A stretch of DNA of 64,000 nucleotides. Source: Desulfobacteraceae bacterium UBA2245. GTDB taxonomy: Bacteria > Desulfobacterota > Desulfobacteria > Desulfobacterales > UBA2245. Made by a program: the position numbers and the translations under genes. Below, one piece after another: positions 15,468 through 25,016 of this stretch. Where the stretch lies: NCBI GenBank assembly GCA_002347265.1, contig DDYB01000023.1, positions 1 through 64,000 on the forward strand, read 5' to 3'. The notes beneath the pieces were generated by a model. The model saw nothing but the letters and a program-made list of their open reading frames with translations. It searched no databases and was not told the DNA's origin. Numbering within the stretch: the first letter of the stretch is position 1; each line of letters starts with the position of its first letter.

Positions 15468-16406
15468 ATGTCGTACCGCCATATCCCCGCAATGTTGAGT
15501 GAAACCATTCATTATCTTGGCTGCAGTTCCGGAAAAACCTATGTGGATTGCACGCTTGGGGGCGCCGGTCATGCACAGGCCATCTGCCGGGCCATGTTGC
15601 CGGATGGTTCTTTGATAGGCATCGATCAGGACAGAGACGCCATCGAAAACGCCAGGCGGGTGCTGGCCGTTTATGAGAGCCGTGTGACGCTGGTTCATGA
15701 TAATTTTGCAAGCCTTCCCAGGATTCTTTCGGATCTGAAGGTATCCGGCGCGGATGGAATCCTGGCTGACCTGGGCATCTCGTGGCATCACCTGCAGGCC
15801 AGCGGCAGGGGCTTCAGTTTTCAGAAAGAAGAGCCGCTGGATATGCGCATGGACGTGCGCGCCGAGATCAGAGCCGCAGATATCGTCAATGGGGCTCAGG
15901 AAAGCGAACTGATCCGCATTTTCAGGGATTACGGCGAAGAGCGGCGGGCCCGTCGCATCGCCCGCAGAATCGTGGACGTCCGCAAGCGCAAGCCGATTCT
16001 GACCAGTGCTCAGCTGGCTGGAATTGTGCTCGATTGCGTTCCTCAAAAAATGGCCGTCCGGCAGAAAATTCATCCGGCAACGCGTGTTTTCATGGCGCTT
16101 CGCATTGCCGTGAATCATGAACTGGAGCGTCTTGAAACCTTTATGGATCATGTCCTGGATTGTCTGAATTCAAAGGGAAGGCTTTGCGTGCTGTCGTTCC
16201 ATTCTCTGGAGGACCGGATTGTCAAACATCGGATCAAGGCCATGGCCGCAGGCTGCATCTGCCCTCGCAGCCTGCCGCAGTGCGTGTGCGGCAACACGCC
16301 GAAGGTCCGGTCTCTGACGCCGAAAGCCGTCCGCCCCTCGGCCGAGGAAATTGCCGCCAACCCCATGGCCAGAAGCACCCGGCTTCGGGCCATGGAAAAA
16401 TTATAA
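15468..16406 (+). CDS. rsmH: 16S rRNA m4C1402 methyltransferase RsmH (MraW)
   Basis: 312 residues, normal length. The start HIPAMLSETIHYL and the SAM-binding YVDCTLGGAGHA are diagnostic, followed by GIDQDRDAI, ILADLGISWHHL and the C-terminal VLSFHSLEDRIVKH. It methylates N4 of C1402 in 16S rRNA using S-adenosylmethionine. The second gene of the dcw cluster, 3 bp after mraZ, with 13 bp before ftsL. No anomaly is visible; two CXC/CXXC pairs near the C-terminus (CICP, CVC) are seen in many delta-proteobacterial members. Confidence 0.95.
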   Translation: MSYRHIPAMLSETIHYLGCSSGKTYVDCTLGGAGHAQAICRAMLPDGSLIGIDQDRDAIENARRVLAVYESRVTLVHDNFASLPRILSDLKVSGADGILADLGISWHHLQASGRGFSFQKEEPLDMRMDVRAEIRAADIVNGAQESELIRIFRDYGEERRARRIARRIVDVRKRKPILTSAQLAGIVLDCVPQKMAVRQKIHPATRVFMALRIAVNHELERLETFMDHVLDCLNSKGRLCVLSFHSLEDRIVKHRIKAMAAGCICPRSLPQCVCGNTPKVRSLTPKAVRPSAEEIAANPMARSTRLRAMEKL

Positions 16407-16419
16407 AAAGAGGGCGGCC

Positions 16420-16716
16420 ATGAGCAGGGGGGCCGGAAAACGCAAATCCACATTCGGAATGTTCCTCCTCTGGATGGTGATGATAACGCTTTTTATCGGT
16501 GAATTGCTTTTGTCAACCTGGTCGCGGGTGCAGTGCACTCAGACCGGATATGAAATCAGCCGGGAAACCCGGCAATACGAATCCCTGGCGGCATTGCAGA
16601 AGAATTTAAAGATCGAGCTGGCGTATCTCAAATCTCCTGAACGCATTTCGGCGATTGCCGCCCAGCAGTTGGGACTGGTGATGCCTGATCCTGGACAGAT
16701 GTTGGTGGTGCCATGA
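16420..16716 (+). CDS. ftsL: Cell division protein FtsL
   Basis: 98 residues from the ATG at 16420, preceded by AAAGAGGGCGG. The basic N-terminus (SRGAGKRKS) is followed by one transmembrane helix (about residues 16-36) and a periplasmic coiled-coil with YEISRETRQYESL, ending in a short tail. This is the FtsL topology; the position between rsmH and ftsI is the usual ftsL place. FtsL joins FtsB and FtsQ in the divisome and activates FtsWI. Sequence conservation in this family is very low, so the call rests on topology and location. It overlaps ftsI by 4 bp (ATGA). Confidence 0.85.
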   Translation: MSRGAGKRKSTFGMFLLWMVMITLFIGELLLSTWSRVQCTQTGYEISRETRQYESLAALQKNLKIELAYLKSPERISAIAAQQLGLVMPDPGQMLVVP

Positions 16717-18449
16717 AAACGGATCCGAGCAAGGGCATACGGTTTAGAATCGTCCTGGTCGGTTGCGTCTTCGCGATGATGTTTGTCGCCATTGCCGCAA
16801 GGTCGATTTATCTGCAGGTTTTCTGCGATGACCGGTTGTCGACCATTGCCGTCCGGCAGTACGAGCGATCCCTGGAAACCCAGGGCCGGCGGGGAACGAT
16901 TTTTGACGCGCGCCACCGGGAACTGGCTGTTACCACCGATATCATTTCCATTGCCGCCTATCCACGTCAGATTCAGGATGCGGCCGGCGCGGCAAAACTC
17001 CTGGCCAAGACGCTTGGAATTCCGGAAAAAGAGATCCGAAAAAAACTTGCCGTCAACCGCACGTTCATATGGATCAAGCGGCATGTCTCTCCCCACGAGG
17101 AAAGAACGGCCCGTGAACTGGGCATCAAAGGCATCGGATTCATTTCCGAATACAGCCGCGTTTATCCCAACAGAAGCCTGGCCGCCCAGGTGGTGGGGAT
17201 TCCCAATATCGACGGTCGTGGTTTGGAAGGCCTGGAGTTCTATTATGACGAATATCTTAAAGGCGGAACAGGCCAGCATACCGCTTTAAGAGACGCGCTG
17301 GGCCGGTATTTTGAATCGGAAAAACAGTTGTCCGAAATCAACGGAAACAACCTCGTTCTGACGATCGATCAGGCGATTCAGTACAGCGTGGAACGCAGCG
17401 TCAATGAAGCCATGGAGAAGTTTTCGGCCCAATCCGCGATGGCGGTGGTCATGAATCCCGGCACGGGAGCGGTCCTGGCCATGGTCAATGTTCCGGCATT
17501 CAATCCGAATGTTTATCAGAATTCCGACCGGGCCCTGTGGCGCAACCGGGTGGTGACCGATCGATACGAACCGGGTTCCACAATGAAGATTTTCACGGCG
17601 GCTGCCGCCCTGGAATCCGGGTTGTGTACGCAGGACAGCATTTTTTTCTGTGAAAACGGCAAATACCGGCTCGGTTCCAATACGGTTCACGACACCCATG
17701 AATACGGATGGCTTACGCTGGAGGACATCATCAAGGTTTCGAGCAATATCGGGGCCACCAAGGTGGGGGAAAAAATCGGAGCGGCCGTTCTTTACCAGAC
17801 GCTGGACAGGTTCGGCTTCGGCCAGAAGACCGGCATTGACTGCCCCGGCGAGACAACCGGCAGCCTGGCGCCTTTTCAGCAGTGGCGCAAGATTGACGCC
17901 GCCACCATCTCCTTCGGCCAGGGTGTGTCGGTTTCCGCCATTCAGCTCGCTGCGGCAGCCTGCGCCATCGTCAATGACGGCGTATTGATGAAGCCGTATC
18001 TGGTGCAGGCTGTTACGGACCAGCATGGGCGGGTGATCAAGGGGTTCAAACCTCAGGTCGTCCGACGCGTTATTTCCGCTCAGAATGCCGGCATCCTTCG
18101 AAAGATGATGCAGAACGTGGTGTCCGAGGGCGGCACCGGTGTGAACGCGGCTCTGGAGGGATATTCGATCGGCGGAAAGACGGGGACGGCCCAGAAAATC
18201 AATCCCCAGGGCGGCGGGTATGAACGGGGAAAATATGTGGGATCCTTCCTGGGATTTGCGCCGGCCGAAAAACCTGAAATCGTCGTACTGGTAATTATCG
18301 ATGAGCCCCGGCGTTTCCATTACGGAGGCACCGTCGCGGCGCCGGCATTTCGCAGGATCGTTCTGGAAACCCTGAATTATCTCAATATTCCGCCTCCCGG
18401 CACCGGTGAAAGGTTGACGGTTTCCGTGGGCCGGGAGGTGCGGAAATGA
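16713..18449 (+). CDS. ftsI: Septal peptidoglycan transpeptidase FtsI (penicillin-binding protein)
   Basis: 578 residues. One N-terminal membrane anchor (about 10-32), a pedestal domain with RRGTIFDARH (59-68), then the transpeptidase domain. The catalytic SxxK is in EPGSTMKIF (S289, K292), SxN at S343-S-N345 and KTG at K489-G491. It cross-links septal peptidoglycan in the periplasm with FtsW as glycosyltransferase partner. There is no PASTA domain at the C-terminus. It starts inside the end of ftsL and overlaps murE by 4 bp, so translation is coupled along the cluster. Known target of beta-lactams. Confidence 0.95.
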   Translation: MKTDPSKGIRFRIVLVGCVFAMMFVAIAARSIYLQVFCDDRLSTIAVRQYERSLETQGRRGTIFDARHRELAVTTDIISIAAYPRQIQDAAGAAKLLAKTLGIPEKEIRKKLAVNRTFIWIKRHVSPHEERTARELGIKGIGFISEYSRVYPNRSLAAQVVGIPNIDGRGLEGLEFYYDEYLKGGTGQHTALRDALGRYFESEKQLSEINGNNLVLTIDQAIQYSVERSVNEAMEKFSAQSAMAVVMNPGTGAVLAMVNVPAFNPNVYQNSDRALWRNRVVTDRYEPGSTMKIFTAAAALESGLCTQDSIFFCENGKYRLGSNTVHDTHEYGWLTLEDIIKVSSNIGATKVGEKIGAAVLYQTLDRFGFGQKTGIDCPGETTGSLAPFQQWRKIDAATISFGQGVSVSAIQLAAAACAIVNDGVLMKPYLVQAVTDQHGRVIKGFKPQVVRRVISAQNAGILRKMMQNVVSEGGTGVNAALEGYSIGGKTGTAQKINPQGGGYERGKYVGSFLGFAPAEKPEIVVLVIIDEPRRFHYGGTVAAPAFRRIVLETLNYLNIPPPGTGERLTVSVGREVRK

Positions 18450-19978
18450 AGTTGTCGCAACTGATCAAAACGCTTTCCGGCCCGGTGGAATGGATCCGGG
18501 GTTCCGGGAAGGATGAGGATCCGGAAATCACCGCCATCCATTGCCGAGCGGACGCGGTTTGCTCCGGGGGTTTGTTCGTGGCCGTCTGCGGATTCAAGAC
18601 CGATGGTCATCGTTTTGTCGATGAGGCAATCGCCCGCGGGGCCTCAGCCGTTTTGGTCAGCCGTCCGGTTTGCGCAAAAGCCGCTGTGGTTCAGGTTCCA
18701 GACACGCGCCGGGCCTTGTCCGCACTGGCGGCCAGGTTTTACGGTGATCCATCCCTGGGCCTTTTCATGATCGGCATTACCGGCACCAACGGCAAGACCA
18801 CCACCTCATTTCTGATTGAACGGATTCTGATTCAGGCCGGCTTTAACACCGGGGTGATCGGAACGATCAACTGCCGGTACGGGGGAAAAATATTTGAAAA
18901 TCCCATGACCACTCCGGAATCGCTGGATTTTCAAAGAATTCTCTCTCGGATGCGCGACAACGGAGTTACCCATGTGGTGGCCGAGATATCATCTCATGCC
19001 ATTGATCTGGGCCGGATTGCCGATTGCTGGTTTGATGTCGGTCTGTTCACCAACCTCAGCCAGGACCATCTGGATTACCACCGGACCATGGATGAATACT
19101 GGCAGTGCAAACGCCGTTTTTTTAAAGAGTATCTGACAGCCGGTCCCAAGAGGGACAGTGCCCGGGCCGTTGTCAACACCGACCATGACCGGGGTCAGGA
19201 ACTTGCCCGTGAGCTTGATCTTCCGGTGATATGTGTGGGACGCGATGCCGCTTGCCAGGTTCAGGCCATCGAACCCGGGTTTGATCTGTCCGGCATTCGA
19301 ACCCGGATCCGTACGCCCCGGGGAACCTTTTCGCTTCATTCTCCGCTGGTCGGCGCCCATAACCTGGAAAACATTCTGTGCGCCGCCGGCGCGGCCGTGG
19401 CGGCGGGAGTTGAAAACGACGTCATCCGGCAGGGAATCGAGGCGGTAGGCTGCGTGCCGGGACGGCTGGAAGGCGTGCCCGATGCCCTGGGCCGTTTTGT
19501 ATATGTGGATTATGCCCACAGCCCCGACGCCCTGGAAAACGTGATCAACACCTTAAAGCCCCTGGGCGGCGCAAGAATCATCTGCCTGTTCGGATGCGGC
19601 GGGGACCGGGATGCCGGAAAGCGACCTCTGATGGGCCAGATCGCGGCCCGGCTTTGCGACCTTTGCGTGATCACCTCGGATAATCCGCGTTCCGAGTCGC
19701 CGACGGCCATCATCGATCAGATTCTTGAGGGGGTTCGAAAACAAAAGGATTTGAGCCCGTATACGCCCGAAACGCTGAAACGCGGATTTGACCGCAGAGG
19801 CTATGTGGTCGAACCGGATCGAAGATCCGCCATCGCGCTGGCCATCGGCGTGTCCCGTCCGGGAGATGTCGTGCTCCTGGCCGGAAAGGGCCATGAGACG
19901 TATCAGCTCATAGGGGCCAGAACCTTTGACTTTGATGACCGCATCGAGGCCCGCAAAGTTCTGGGAAAGCGTGAATAG
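18446..19978 (+). CDS. murE: UDP-N-acetylmuramoyl-tripeptide synthetase MurE (meso-diaminopimelate type)
   Basis: 510 residues with the three Mur ligase domains: an N-terminal UDP-binding domain, the ATPase with GITGTNGKTTTS (P-loop), the TNLSQDHLDYH loop with the carbamylated-lysine region, and the C-terminal domain. The DNPR motif (in ITSDNPRSE) is the signature that selects meso-diaminopimelate over lysine, so the cell wall is the Gram-negative type. It adds the third residue of the stem peptide in the cytoplasm. Overlap of 4 bp with ftsI and abutment with murF indicate one operon. Length slightly above the E. coli enzyme (495). Confidence 0.95.
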   Translation: MKLSQLIKTLSGPVEWIRGSGKDEDPEITAIHCRADAVCSGGLFVAVCGFKTDGHRFVDEAIARGASAVLVSRPVCAKAAVVQVPDTRRALSALAARFYGDPSLGLFMIGITGTNGKTTTSFLIERILIQAGFNTGVIGTINCRYGGKIFENPMTTPESLDFQRILSRMRDNGVTHVVAEISSHAIDLGRIADCWFDVGLFTNLSQDHLDYHRTMDEYWQCKRRFFKEYLTAGPKRDSARAVVNTDHDRGQELARELDLPVICVGRDAACQVQAIEPGFDLSGIRTRIRTPRGTFSLHSPLVGAHNLENILCAAGAAVAAGVENDVIRQGIEAVGCVPGRLEGVPDALGRFVYVDYAHSPDALENVINTLKPLGGARIICLFGCGGDRDAGKRPLMGQIAARLCDLCVITSDNPRSESPTAIIDQILEGVRKQKDLSPYTPETLKRGFDRRGYVVEPDRRSAIALAIGVSRPGDVVLLAGKGHETYQLIGARTFDFDDRIEARKVLGKRE

Positions 19979-21403
19979 ATGATGAATGCCGATGCCCGCA
20001 AACCATGGATGCTCGATGAGGTTTTAAAAGCCGTTGGCGGAACGCTGCTGGCCGGTCCTGCGCAGGTGGGTTTTGCCGGAATCAGCATCGATTCGCGGAA
20101 CATTTTGCCGGAGCAGCTTTTTGTCGCTATTTCCGGACTTCAGCATGACGGGCACGCGTATGCCGGCCAGGCGGTCGAGAGGGGCGCCCGCGGACTGGTT
20201 CTGGAATTGCGGAAAGCCGGCAGCCTGGATCTGAAATCCTGGGACCGGAACAACGTGGCCTGCATCGGCGTAAAAGACGGCGTACACGCTCTGGGCGATC
20301 TTGCGGCCTTTCATCGCAAGCGTTGCAGCGCTTCGGTGGCGGCCGTCACCGGGTCCAGCGGGAAAACCACCACCCGGGAAATGCTTGCCGCCATTCTTTG
20401 CCGGAGGTTTGAGACCCTGGCCACCCGCGGAAATCTGAACAACGCCATCGGTCTTCCCTTGACGCTCCTGCAGCTGACCGCAAAGCATCAGTGGGCTGTT
20501 CTTGAGGCGGGAATGAATCATCCCGGCGAGCTTCTGCGCCTGGGAGAGATCTGCAGGCCGGACATCGCCGTGATCACCAATGTCGGCCCGGCGCATCTGG
20601 AAGGGCTCGGGTCGGTTGAAGGGGTGATGCGGGCCAAGATGGAGCTCCTGCAAACGCTTGGACCCCAGGGCGTGGCGGTATTGAATGCGGACAATCCCTA
20701 CACGGTCAAAATGGCCGGACAGATCAACTGCGAGACGGTCTGGTTCGGGTTCGCGGATTTTGCCCAGGTGCGGATCGGCCACATTGCACACGAGGGTGGA
20801 AAACTGAGTTTTGACCTGAGAATGCCCGGAGAAGCCGCGCGCATCACGCTCAATGCGCCGGGAAGTTTCATGGCCCATAACGTCGCAGCCGCCGCAGCCG
20901 TGGGATACCGCATCGGGCTGAGCCTTTCCGAAATCAGGCAGGGCCTGGAAAGCTTCAGTCCCGTCCGGGGGCGGATGAATATTGTGCATGCCGGCGGCAT
21001 TCATATCATGGACGATACCTACAACGCCAACCCGGCTTCGATGAAAGCGGCCCTGGAAACTCTGGCCGCCCTGTCGGGGAAAGGTCGAAGCGTTTTCGTT
21101 GCCGGTGACATGCTGGAACTGGGTTCCGATGCGGAAAGTCTTCACCGGCAGATCGGCGAGCTGGCGGCCCGGATCGGAGTTTCCCGGCTTTATGCCGTTG
21201 GAACCCACGCGGGGGCGCTTGCCGATGCGGCTCTTAAAGCCGGAATGAAGAAGGAAGGGATTTTTGTCGGAACCCGGTCCGAGATCGCCGCGGATCTGAA
21301 GGACCGGCTTCAGCCGGATGATTGGATTCTGGTCAAGGGATCCCGCGGTATGGCCATGGAGCAGATTGTTCAAGAGATAACAAACTGGGTTCAAAAACAA
21401 TAG
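19979..21403 (+). CDS. murF: UDP-MurNAc-pentapeptide synthetase MurF
   Basis: 474 residues. The ATPase P-loop is VTGSSGKTTTREM, followed by ATRGNLNNAIGLPLTLL, AGMNHPGEL and the NVGPAHLEGLGS loop typical of MurF. The C-terminal domain has MDDTYNANPASM. It adds D-Ala-D-Ala to the UDP-MurNAc-tripeptide. The first two codons are both ATG; either could be used. It begins on the base after the murE stop and ends 12 bp before mraY. D-Ala-D-Ala ligase itself is not in this cluster. Confidence 0.95.
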   Translation: MMNADARKPWMLDEVLKAVGGTLLAGPAQVGFAGISIDSRNILPEQLFVAISGLQHDGHAYAGQAVERGARGLVLELRKAGSLDLKSWDRNNVACIGVKDGVHALGDLAAFHRKRCSASVAAVTGSSGKTTTREMLAAILCRRFETLATRGNLNNAIGLPLTLLQLTAKHQWAVLEAGMNHPGELLRLGEICRPDIAVITNVGPAHLEGLGSVEGVMRAKMELLQTLGPQGVAVLNADNPYTVKMAGQINCETVWFGFADFAQVRIGHIAHEGGKLSFDLRMPGEAARITLNAPGSFMAHNVAAAAAVGYRIGLSLSEIRQGLESFSPVRGRMNIVHAGGIHIMDDTYNANPASMKAALETLAALSGKGRSVFVAGDMLELGSDAESLHRQIGELAARIGVSRLYAVGTHAGALADAALKAGMKKEGIFVGTRSEIAADLKDRLQPDDWILVKGSRGMAMEQIVQEITNWVQKQ

Positions 21404-21415
21404 ATCGGTTTTGCG

Positions 21416-22495
21416 ATGCTGTATCATTTTCTGTTTCCGCTGCATACGAGCCTGGCCATATTCAATGTATTTCGATACATCACCTTTCGCACCATCTACG
21501 CGGGCATCACGGCGATGCTGATCTGTCTGATCATCGGGCCCTGGGTGATCCGGAAACTATCCTATCTGCAGATCGGCCAGTACATCCGGGAGGACGGTCC
21601 TCAGAGCCACCAGAAAAAAGCCGGAACGCCGACGATGGGCGGAACCCTGATCGTGTTTGCCGTGGTGGTTTCCACCCTGCTGTGGACCGATCTGACCAAT
21701 TTCAATGTGTGGGTGGCGCTCGGCGTGACGGTGGGCTGCGCCGGCATCGGTTTTGCCGACGACTATCTGATGCAGATCCAAAAACGAAACAAGGGACTGA
21801 GCGTTCGTCAGAAGTTCGGCCTTCAGGTCCTTCTGGCCGCCGCGGCGGGCGCAGTCCTGTGCCTGTCTCCGAATTTTTCGACCCAGGTCACCCTGCCTTT
21901 TTTCAAGAATCTGTCGCCGGATCTCGGCTGGGGCTACGTGCTGTTCGCCATTCTGGTCATTGTGGGCACGTCCAACGCGGTAAACCTGACCGACGGCCTG
22001 GACGGTCTGGCGACCGGGCCGATGATCGTGGCCGCGGTAACCTACATGATTTTTGCCTATGTGGCCGGGCATGCCCGGATTGCCGAGTATCTTCAGCTTC
22101 CCTATGTGGCCGGCTGCGGGGAACTGGCTGTGTTCTGCGGGGCGCTGGCCGGCGCCGGACTGGGGTTTCTGTGGTTCAACACATACCCGGCCCAGGTGTT
22201 CATGGGTGATGTGGGTTCGCTTTCCATGGGCGGGGCTCTGGGAATCGTGGCGGTGATCACCAAGCAGGAAATTCTGCTGGTTCTCGTCGGCGGATTGTTT
22301 GTCATCGAGGCCCTGTCGGTGATCTTTCAGGTCGGATTTTTCAAGATGACGCATGGCAAGCGGATATTTCGAATGGCGCCGCTTCACCACCATTTTGAAC
22401 TCAAGGGGTGGGCTGAGCCGAAGGTCATTGTCCGGTTCTGGATTATTTCAATTACCCTGGCGCTGATTTCCCTGAGCACCCTGAAGCTCCGGTAG
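21416..22495 (+). CDS. mraY: Phospho-MurNAc-pentapeptide transferase MraY
   Basis: 359 residues and about ten transmembrane helices, the normal size. Conserved cytoplasmic motifs are present: [13 protein letters not shown] near the N-terminus, GFADDYL (the Asp-Asp pair), [11 protein letters not shown], and the [11 protein letters not shown] loop near the end. It transfers phospho-MurNAc-pentapeptide to undecaprenyl phosphate to make lipid I. Located between murF and murD as usual; 38 bp separate it from murD. Confidence 0.95.
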   Translation: MLYHFLFPLHTSLAIFNVFRYITFRTIYAGITAMLICLIIGPWVIRKLSYLQIGQYIREDGPQSHQKKAGTPTMGGTLIVFAVVVSTLLWTDLTNFNVWVALGVTVGCAGIGFADDYLMQIQKRNKGLSVRQKFGLQVLLAAAAGAVLCLSPNFSTQVTLPFFKNLSPDLGWGYVLFAILVIVGTSNAVNLTDGLDGLATGPMIVAAVTYMIFAYVAGHARIAEYLQLPYVAGCGELAVFCGALAGAGLGFLWFNTYPAQVFMGDVGSLSMGGALGIVAVITKQEILLVLVGGLFVIEALSVIFQVGFFKMTHGKRIFRMAPLHHHFELKGWAEPKVIVRFWIISITLALISLSTLKLR

Positions 22496-22533
22496 CGCCC
22501 CGGAGCTGAACGGCAAGGATGGTTTAGACGGAG

Positions 22534-23895
22534 ATGGAACTGTATCGGAAAAATGTGCTCGTCGTAGGGCTGGGAAAATCCGGAATGGCTGCCGCGCGTT
22601 TCCTGCGCAGCCGCGGCGCCCGGGTGACGGCATCCGATGCGTCCGGCTCCGGGTCCGCAGATGCGGTTGCCGAACTCGAACAGATGGGGTGCCTCCTTGA
22701 GCTGGGCGGGCATCGGATGGAAACATTCGAGAATCAGGATCTGATCATCGTCAGTCCCGGCGTGCCGCATACGATTGCGCCGCTGTGCCGTGCCCGGGAA
22801 AAACGGATTCCCGTGATCGGAGAAATCGAGCTCGCCAGCCGCTTTATTCAGGAGCCGATCGTGGCGATCACCGGAACCAACGGGAAAACCACGACCACGA
22901 CCCTGGTGGGTGAGATGCTCGAGGCGTCGGGAATGGATGTCTTTGTCGGCGGAAACATCGGAAGGCCCCTGATCGAATACGTTTCCGGACAGCCGGCCGA
23001 TCGGGTGGTGGTGGAAATCAGCAGTTTTCAGCTCGACACCATCGAAGACTTCCGCCCGGATGTGGCGGTTCTGCTCAATATCAGTCCGGATCATCTCGAC
23101 CGGTATGCGGGCATGCCGGCCTATGCCGCATCCAAGGCCAGAATTTTTAAAAATCAGACCTCGGGGGATACGGCCATTCTCAACGGGCAGGATGCATGGA
23201 CCCTGAAATTCGATGAAAAGATCCGCGCCAGAAAGCTGTACTTCGACGGCCGGCAGCCGGGCCAGCATGGAGCGGACATAAAGGCCGGCCGGCTGGTACT
23301 GCATCTCGAGGATTCGAATGTCCGGACAGTGGATCTTTCTGAATTCAGGCTGGTCGGCAGGCACAATCTCGAGAACGCTTCGGCGGCATGCCTGGCCGCA
23401 CTGGCCGCCGGCGGAAGTCTTGAGGCTGCGACCGCCGTATTGAACGGTTTCGAAGGTCTTGCCCACCGTGTGCAATACGCCGGATCGGTCTGCGGCGTCG
23501 AATTTTTCGACGATTCCAAGGCGACCACCGTCGATTCCGTCAAACGGGCGCTGGAGTGTTTTGACAGGCCGGTGATTCTGATCATGGGCGGGCTGGCCAA
23601 GGGGTGCGATTTCCACGATCTTTCGGAGCCGGTGCGGACCCGGTGCAAAAAGATTGTCGTCATCGGCGAGGCCGCCGACGAGATCGGTTCGGTGCTGGGG
23701 CCGGTCTGTCCGGGCGGGGTTGAAAAAGCATTCACCATGGAAGATGCCGTAGCCGGCGCTTTTTCCCATGCGGTTTCCGGCGATACGGTGCTGTTGTCGC
23801 CGGCGTGCGCCAGTTTTGACATGTTCAGCGGATATGCTCAGCGGGGAGAACGATTTTGTCAGGCGATTCAGAAACTCAGAGCAGCAAAACAATAA
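22534..23895 (+). CDS. murD: UDP-N-acetylmuramoylalanine--D-glutamate ligase MurD
   Basis: 453 residues. It starts with the Rossmann-like VLVVGLGKSGMAAARFLRSRG, then the ATPase P-loop ITGTNGKTTTTTLV, the NISPDHLDRY loop and the FFDDSKATTVDSV stretch characteristic of MurD. It attaches D-glutamate to UDP-MurNAc-L-alanine. GGATGGTTTAGACGGAG precedes the start. Its last 40 bp overlap the predicted start of ftsW in another frame. Confidence 0.95.
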   Translation: MELYRKNVLVVGLGKSGMAAARFLRSRGARVTASDASGSGSADAVAELEQMGCLLELGGHRMETFENQDLIIVSPGVPHTIAPLCRAREKRIPVIGEIELASRFIQEPIVAITGTNGKTTTTTLVGEMLEASGMDVFVGGNIGRPLIEYVSGQPADRVVVEISSFQLDTIEDFRPDVAVLLNISPDHLDRYAGMPAYAASKARIFKNQTSGDTAILNGQDAWTLKFDEKIRARKLYFDGRQPGQHGADIKAGRLVLHLEDSNVRTVDLSEFRLVGRHNLENASAACLAALAAGGSLEAATAVLNGFEGLAHRVQYAGSVCGVEFFDDSKATTVDSVKRALECFDRPVILIMGGLAKGCDFHDLSEPVRTRCKKIVVIGEAADEIGSVLGPVCPGGVEKAFTMEDAVAGAFSHAVSGDTVLLSPACASFDMFSGYAQRGERFCQAIQKLRAAKQ

Positions 23896-25016
23896 AAAAA
23901 AGCAGGAATCAGAATCATTCTTCATATGACCTGGTGCTGCTGTTCTCCGTTCTGGCGCTGGTGGGCATCGGTCTGGTGATGGTGTACAGCGCCAGCGCGG
24001 CGCTGGCGCAGAAAAAATACGGAGCGGATTTTTATTTTCTGGAAAAACAGGCTCTGGCCGCCGGTCTGGGATTTCTGGCACTGGTGTTTTTCAAGCACTT
24101 TCCGCTGCGCTGGGTCCGGCTGATGGCTTATCCCATGCTTCTGATAACGGTTGCCTGCCTGATCGCCACGCGGTTTTCGAGCCTGGGATTTTCCGCAGGC
24201 GGCGCTCAGCGCTGGATCCGGGCCTTTGGATTCAGTTTCCAGCCGTCGGAAATGGCCCGGTTCGTCATGATGCTGTATATGGCGTACTCGATGAGCAAGA
24301 AGCGGGAAATGATCAGGGATTTTTCCGTGGGGTTTTTGCCCCACGTATTGATTCTGATGATTCTGTCCGCCCTGATTCTGATTCAGCCGGATTTCGGGTC
24401 GGTGATCATTCTGGGCGCGCTGACCTGGATCATGATGTTTATCGGCGGGGTTCGACTCACGCATCTTCTGTCGCCTCTGATCGTCCTGATTCCGGCCATG
24501 ACCTGGCTGATCATTCAGGAGCCCTACCGGGTCCGGAGACTGATCAGTTTCTTGAATCCGTGGCAGTATGCATCGGATGAGGGGTATCAGATCGTGCATT
24601 CGCTGATGGCGTTCGGCGCCGGCGGCATTTTTGGAAGCGGTCTCGGCAAAGGGGTGCAGAAACTGTTTTATCTTCCGGAGCCGCATACGGATTTTATCTT
24701 TTCCGTTATCGGGGAAGAACTCGGATGCGTGGGCGTGATCGGAATCCTGGTCCTTTTTTTTCTGATTCTGTGGCGGGGCGTCCGGATCGCCCGAAACGCT
24801 CCGGACGCGTTCTCGGCATTTGCGGCAACCGGCATTACCGCGGCCATCGGGCTTCAGGCCGCCATCAATATCGGCGTGACCATGGGGCTTTTGCCGACCA
24901 AGGGGTTGACGCTGCCGTTTCTGAGCTACGGGGGGAGTTCGCTGCTGATCAATATGGCAGCCATCGGATTGCTGTTAAATATACAGTCGATCAGGGTGAA
25001 GTCATGGCAGAAATAA
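23856..25016 (+). CDS. ftsW: Lipid II polymerase FtsW (SEDS family)
   Basis: 386 residues with about ten transmembrane helices. SEDS hallmarks: VYSASAALA, the AQRWIRAFGFSFQPSE block, the large periplasmic loop, the GLGKGVQKLFYLPEPHTDFIFSVIGEELG segment and the C-terminal LPTKGLTLPFLSYGGSS. It polymerises lipid II at the septum with FtsI. The start is a TTG at 23856 preceded by GGGGAG at 8 bp; no ATG lies near, and the overlap with murD is 40 bp. The C-terminal 13 bp overlap murG. FtsW rather than RodA is chosen from the location in the division cluster. Confidence 0.93.
   Translation: MSGDSETQSSKTIKKSRNQNHSSYDLVLLFSVLALVGIGLVMVYSASAALAQKKYGADFYFLEKQALAAGLGFLALVFFKHFPLRWVRLMAYPMLLITVACLIATRFSSLGFSAGGAQRWIRAFGFSFQPSEMARFVMMLYMAYSMSKKREMIRDFSVGFLPHVLILMILSALILIQPDFGSVIILGALTWIMMFIGGVRLTHLLSPLIVLIPAMTWLIIQEPYRVRRLISFLNPWQYASDEGYQIVHSLMAFGAGGIFGSGLGKGVQKLFYLPEPHTDFIFSVIGEELGCVGVIGILVLFFLILWRGVRIARNAPDAFSAFAATGITAAIGLQAAINIGVTMGLLPTKGLTLPFLSYGGSSLLINMAAIGLLLNIQSIRVKSWQK

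Noticed and set aside
24725..25003. Upstream extension of murG through the end of ftsW
   Set aside because: The frame is open only by chance; the conserved MurG N-terminus and an ATG lie at 25004, and the extra part overlaps ftsW for almost 300 bp.
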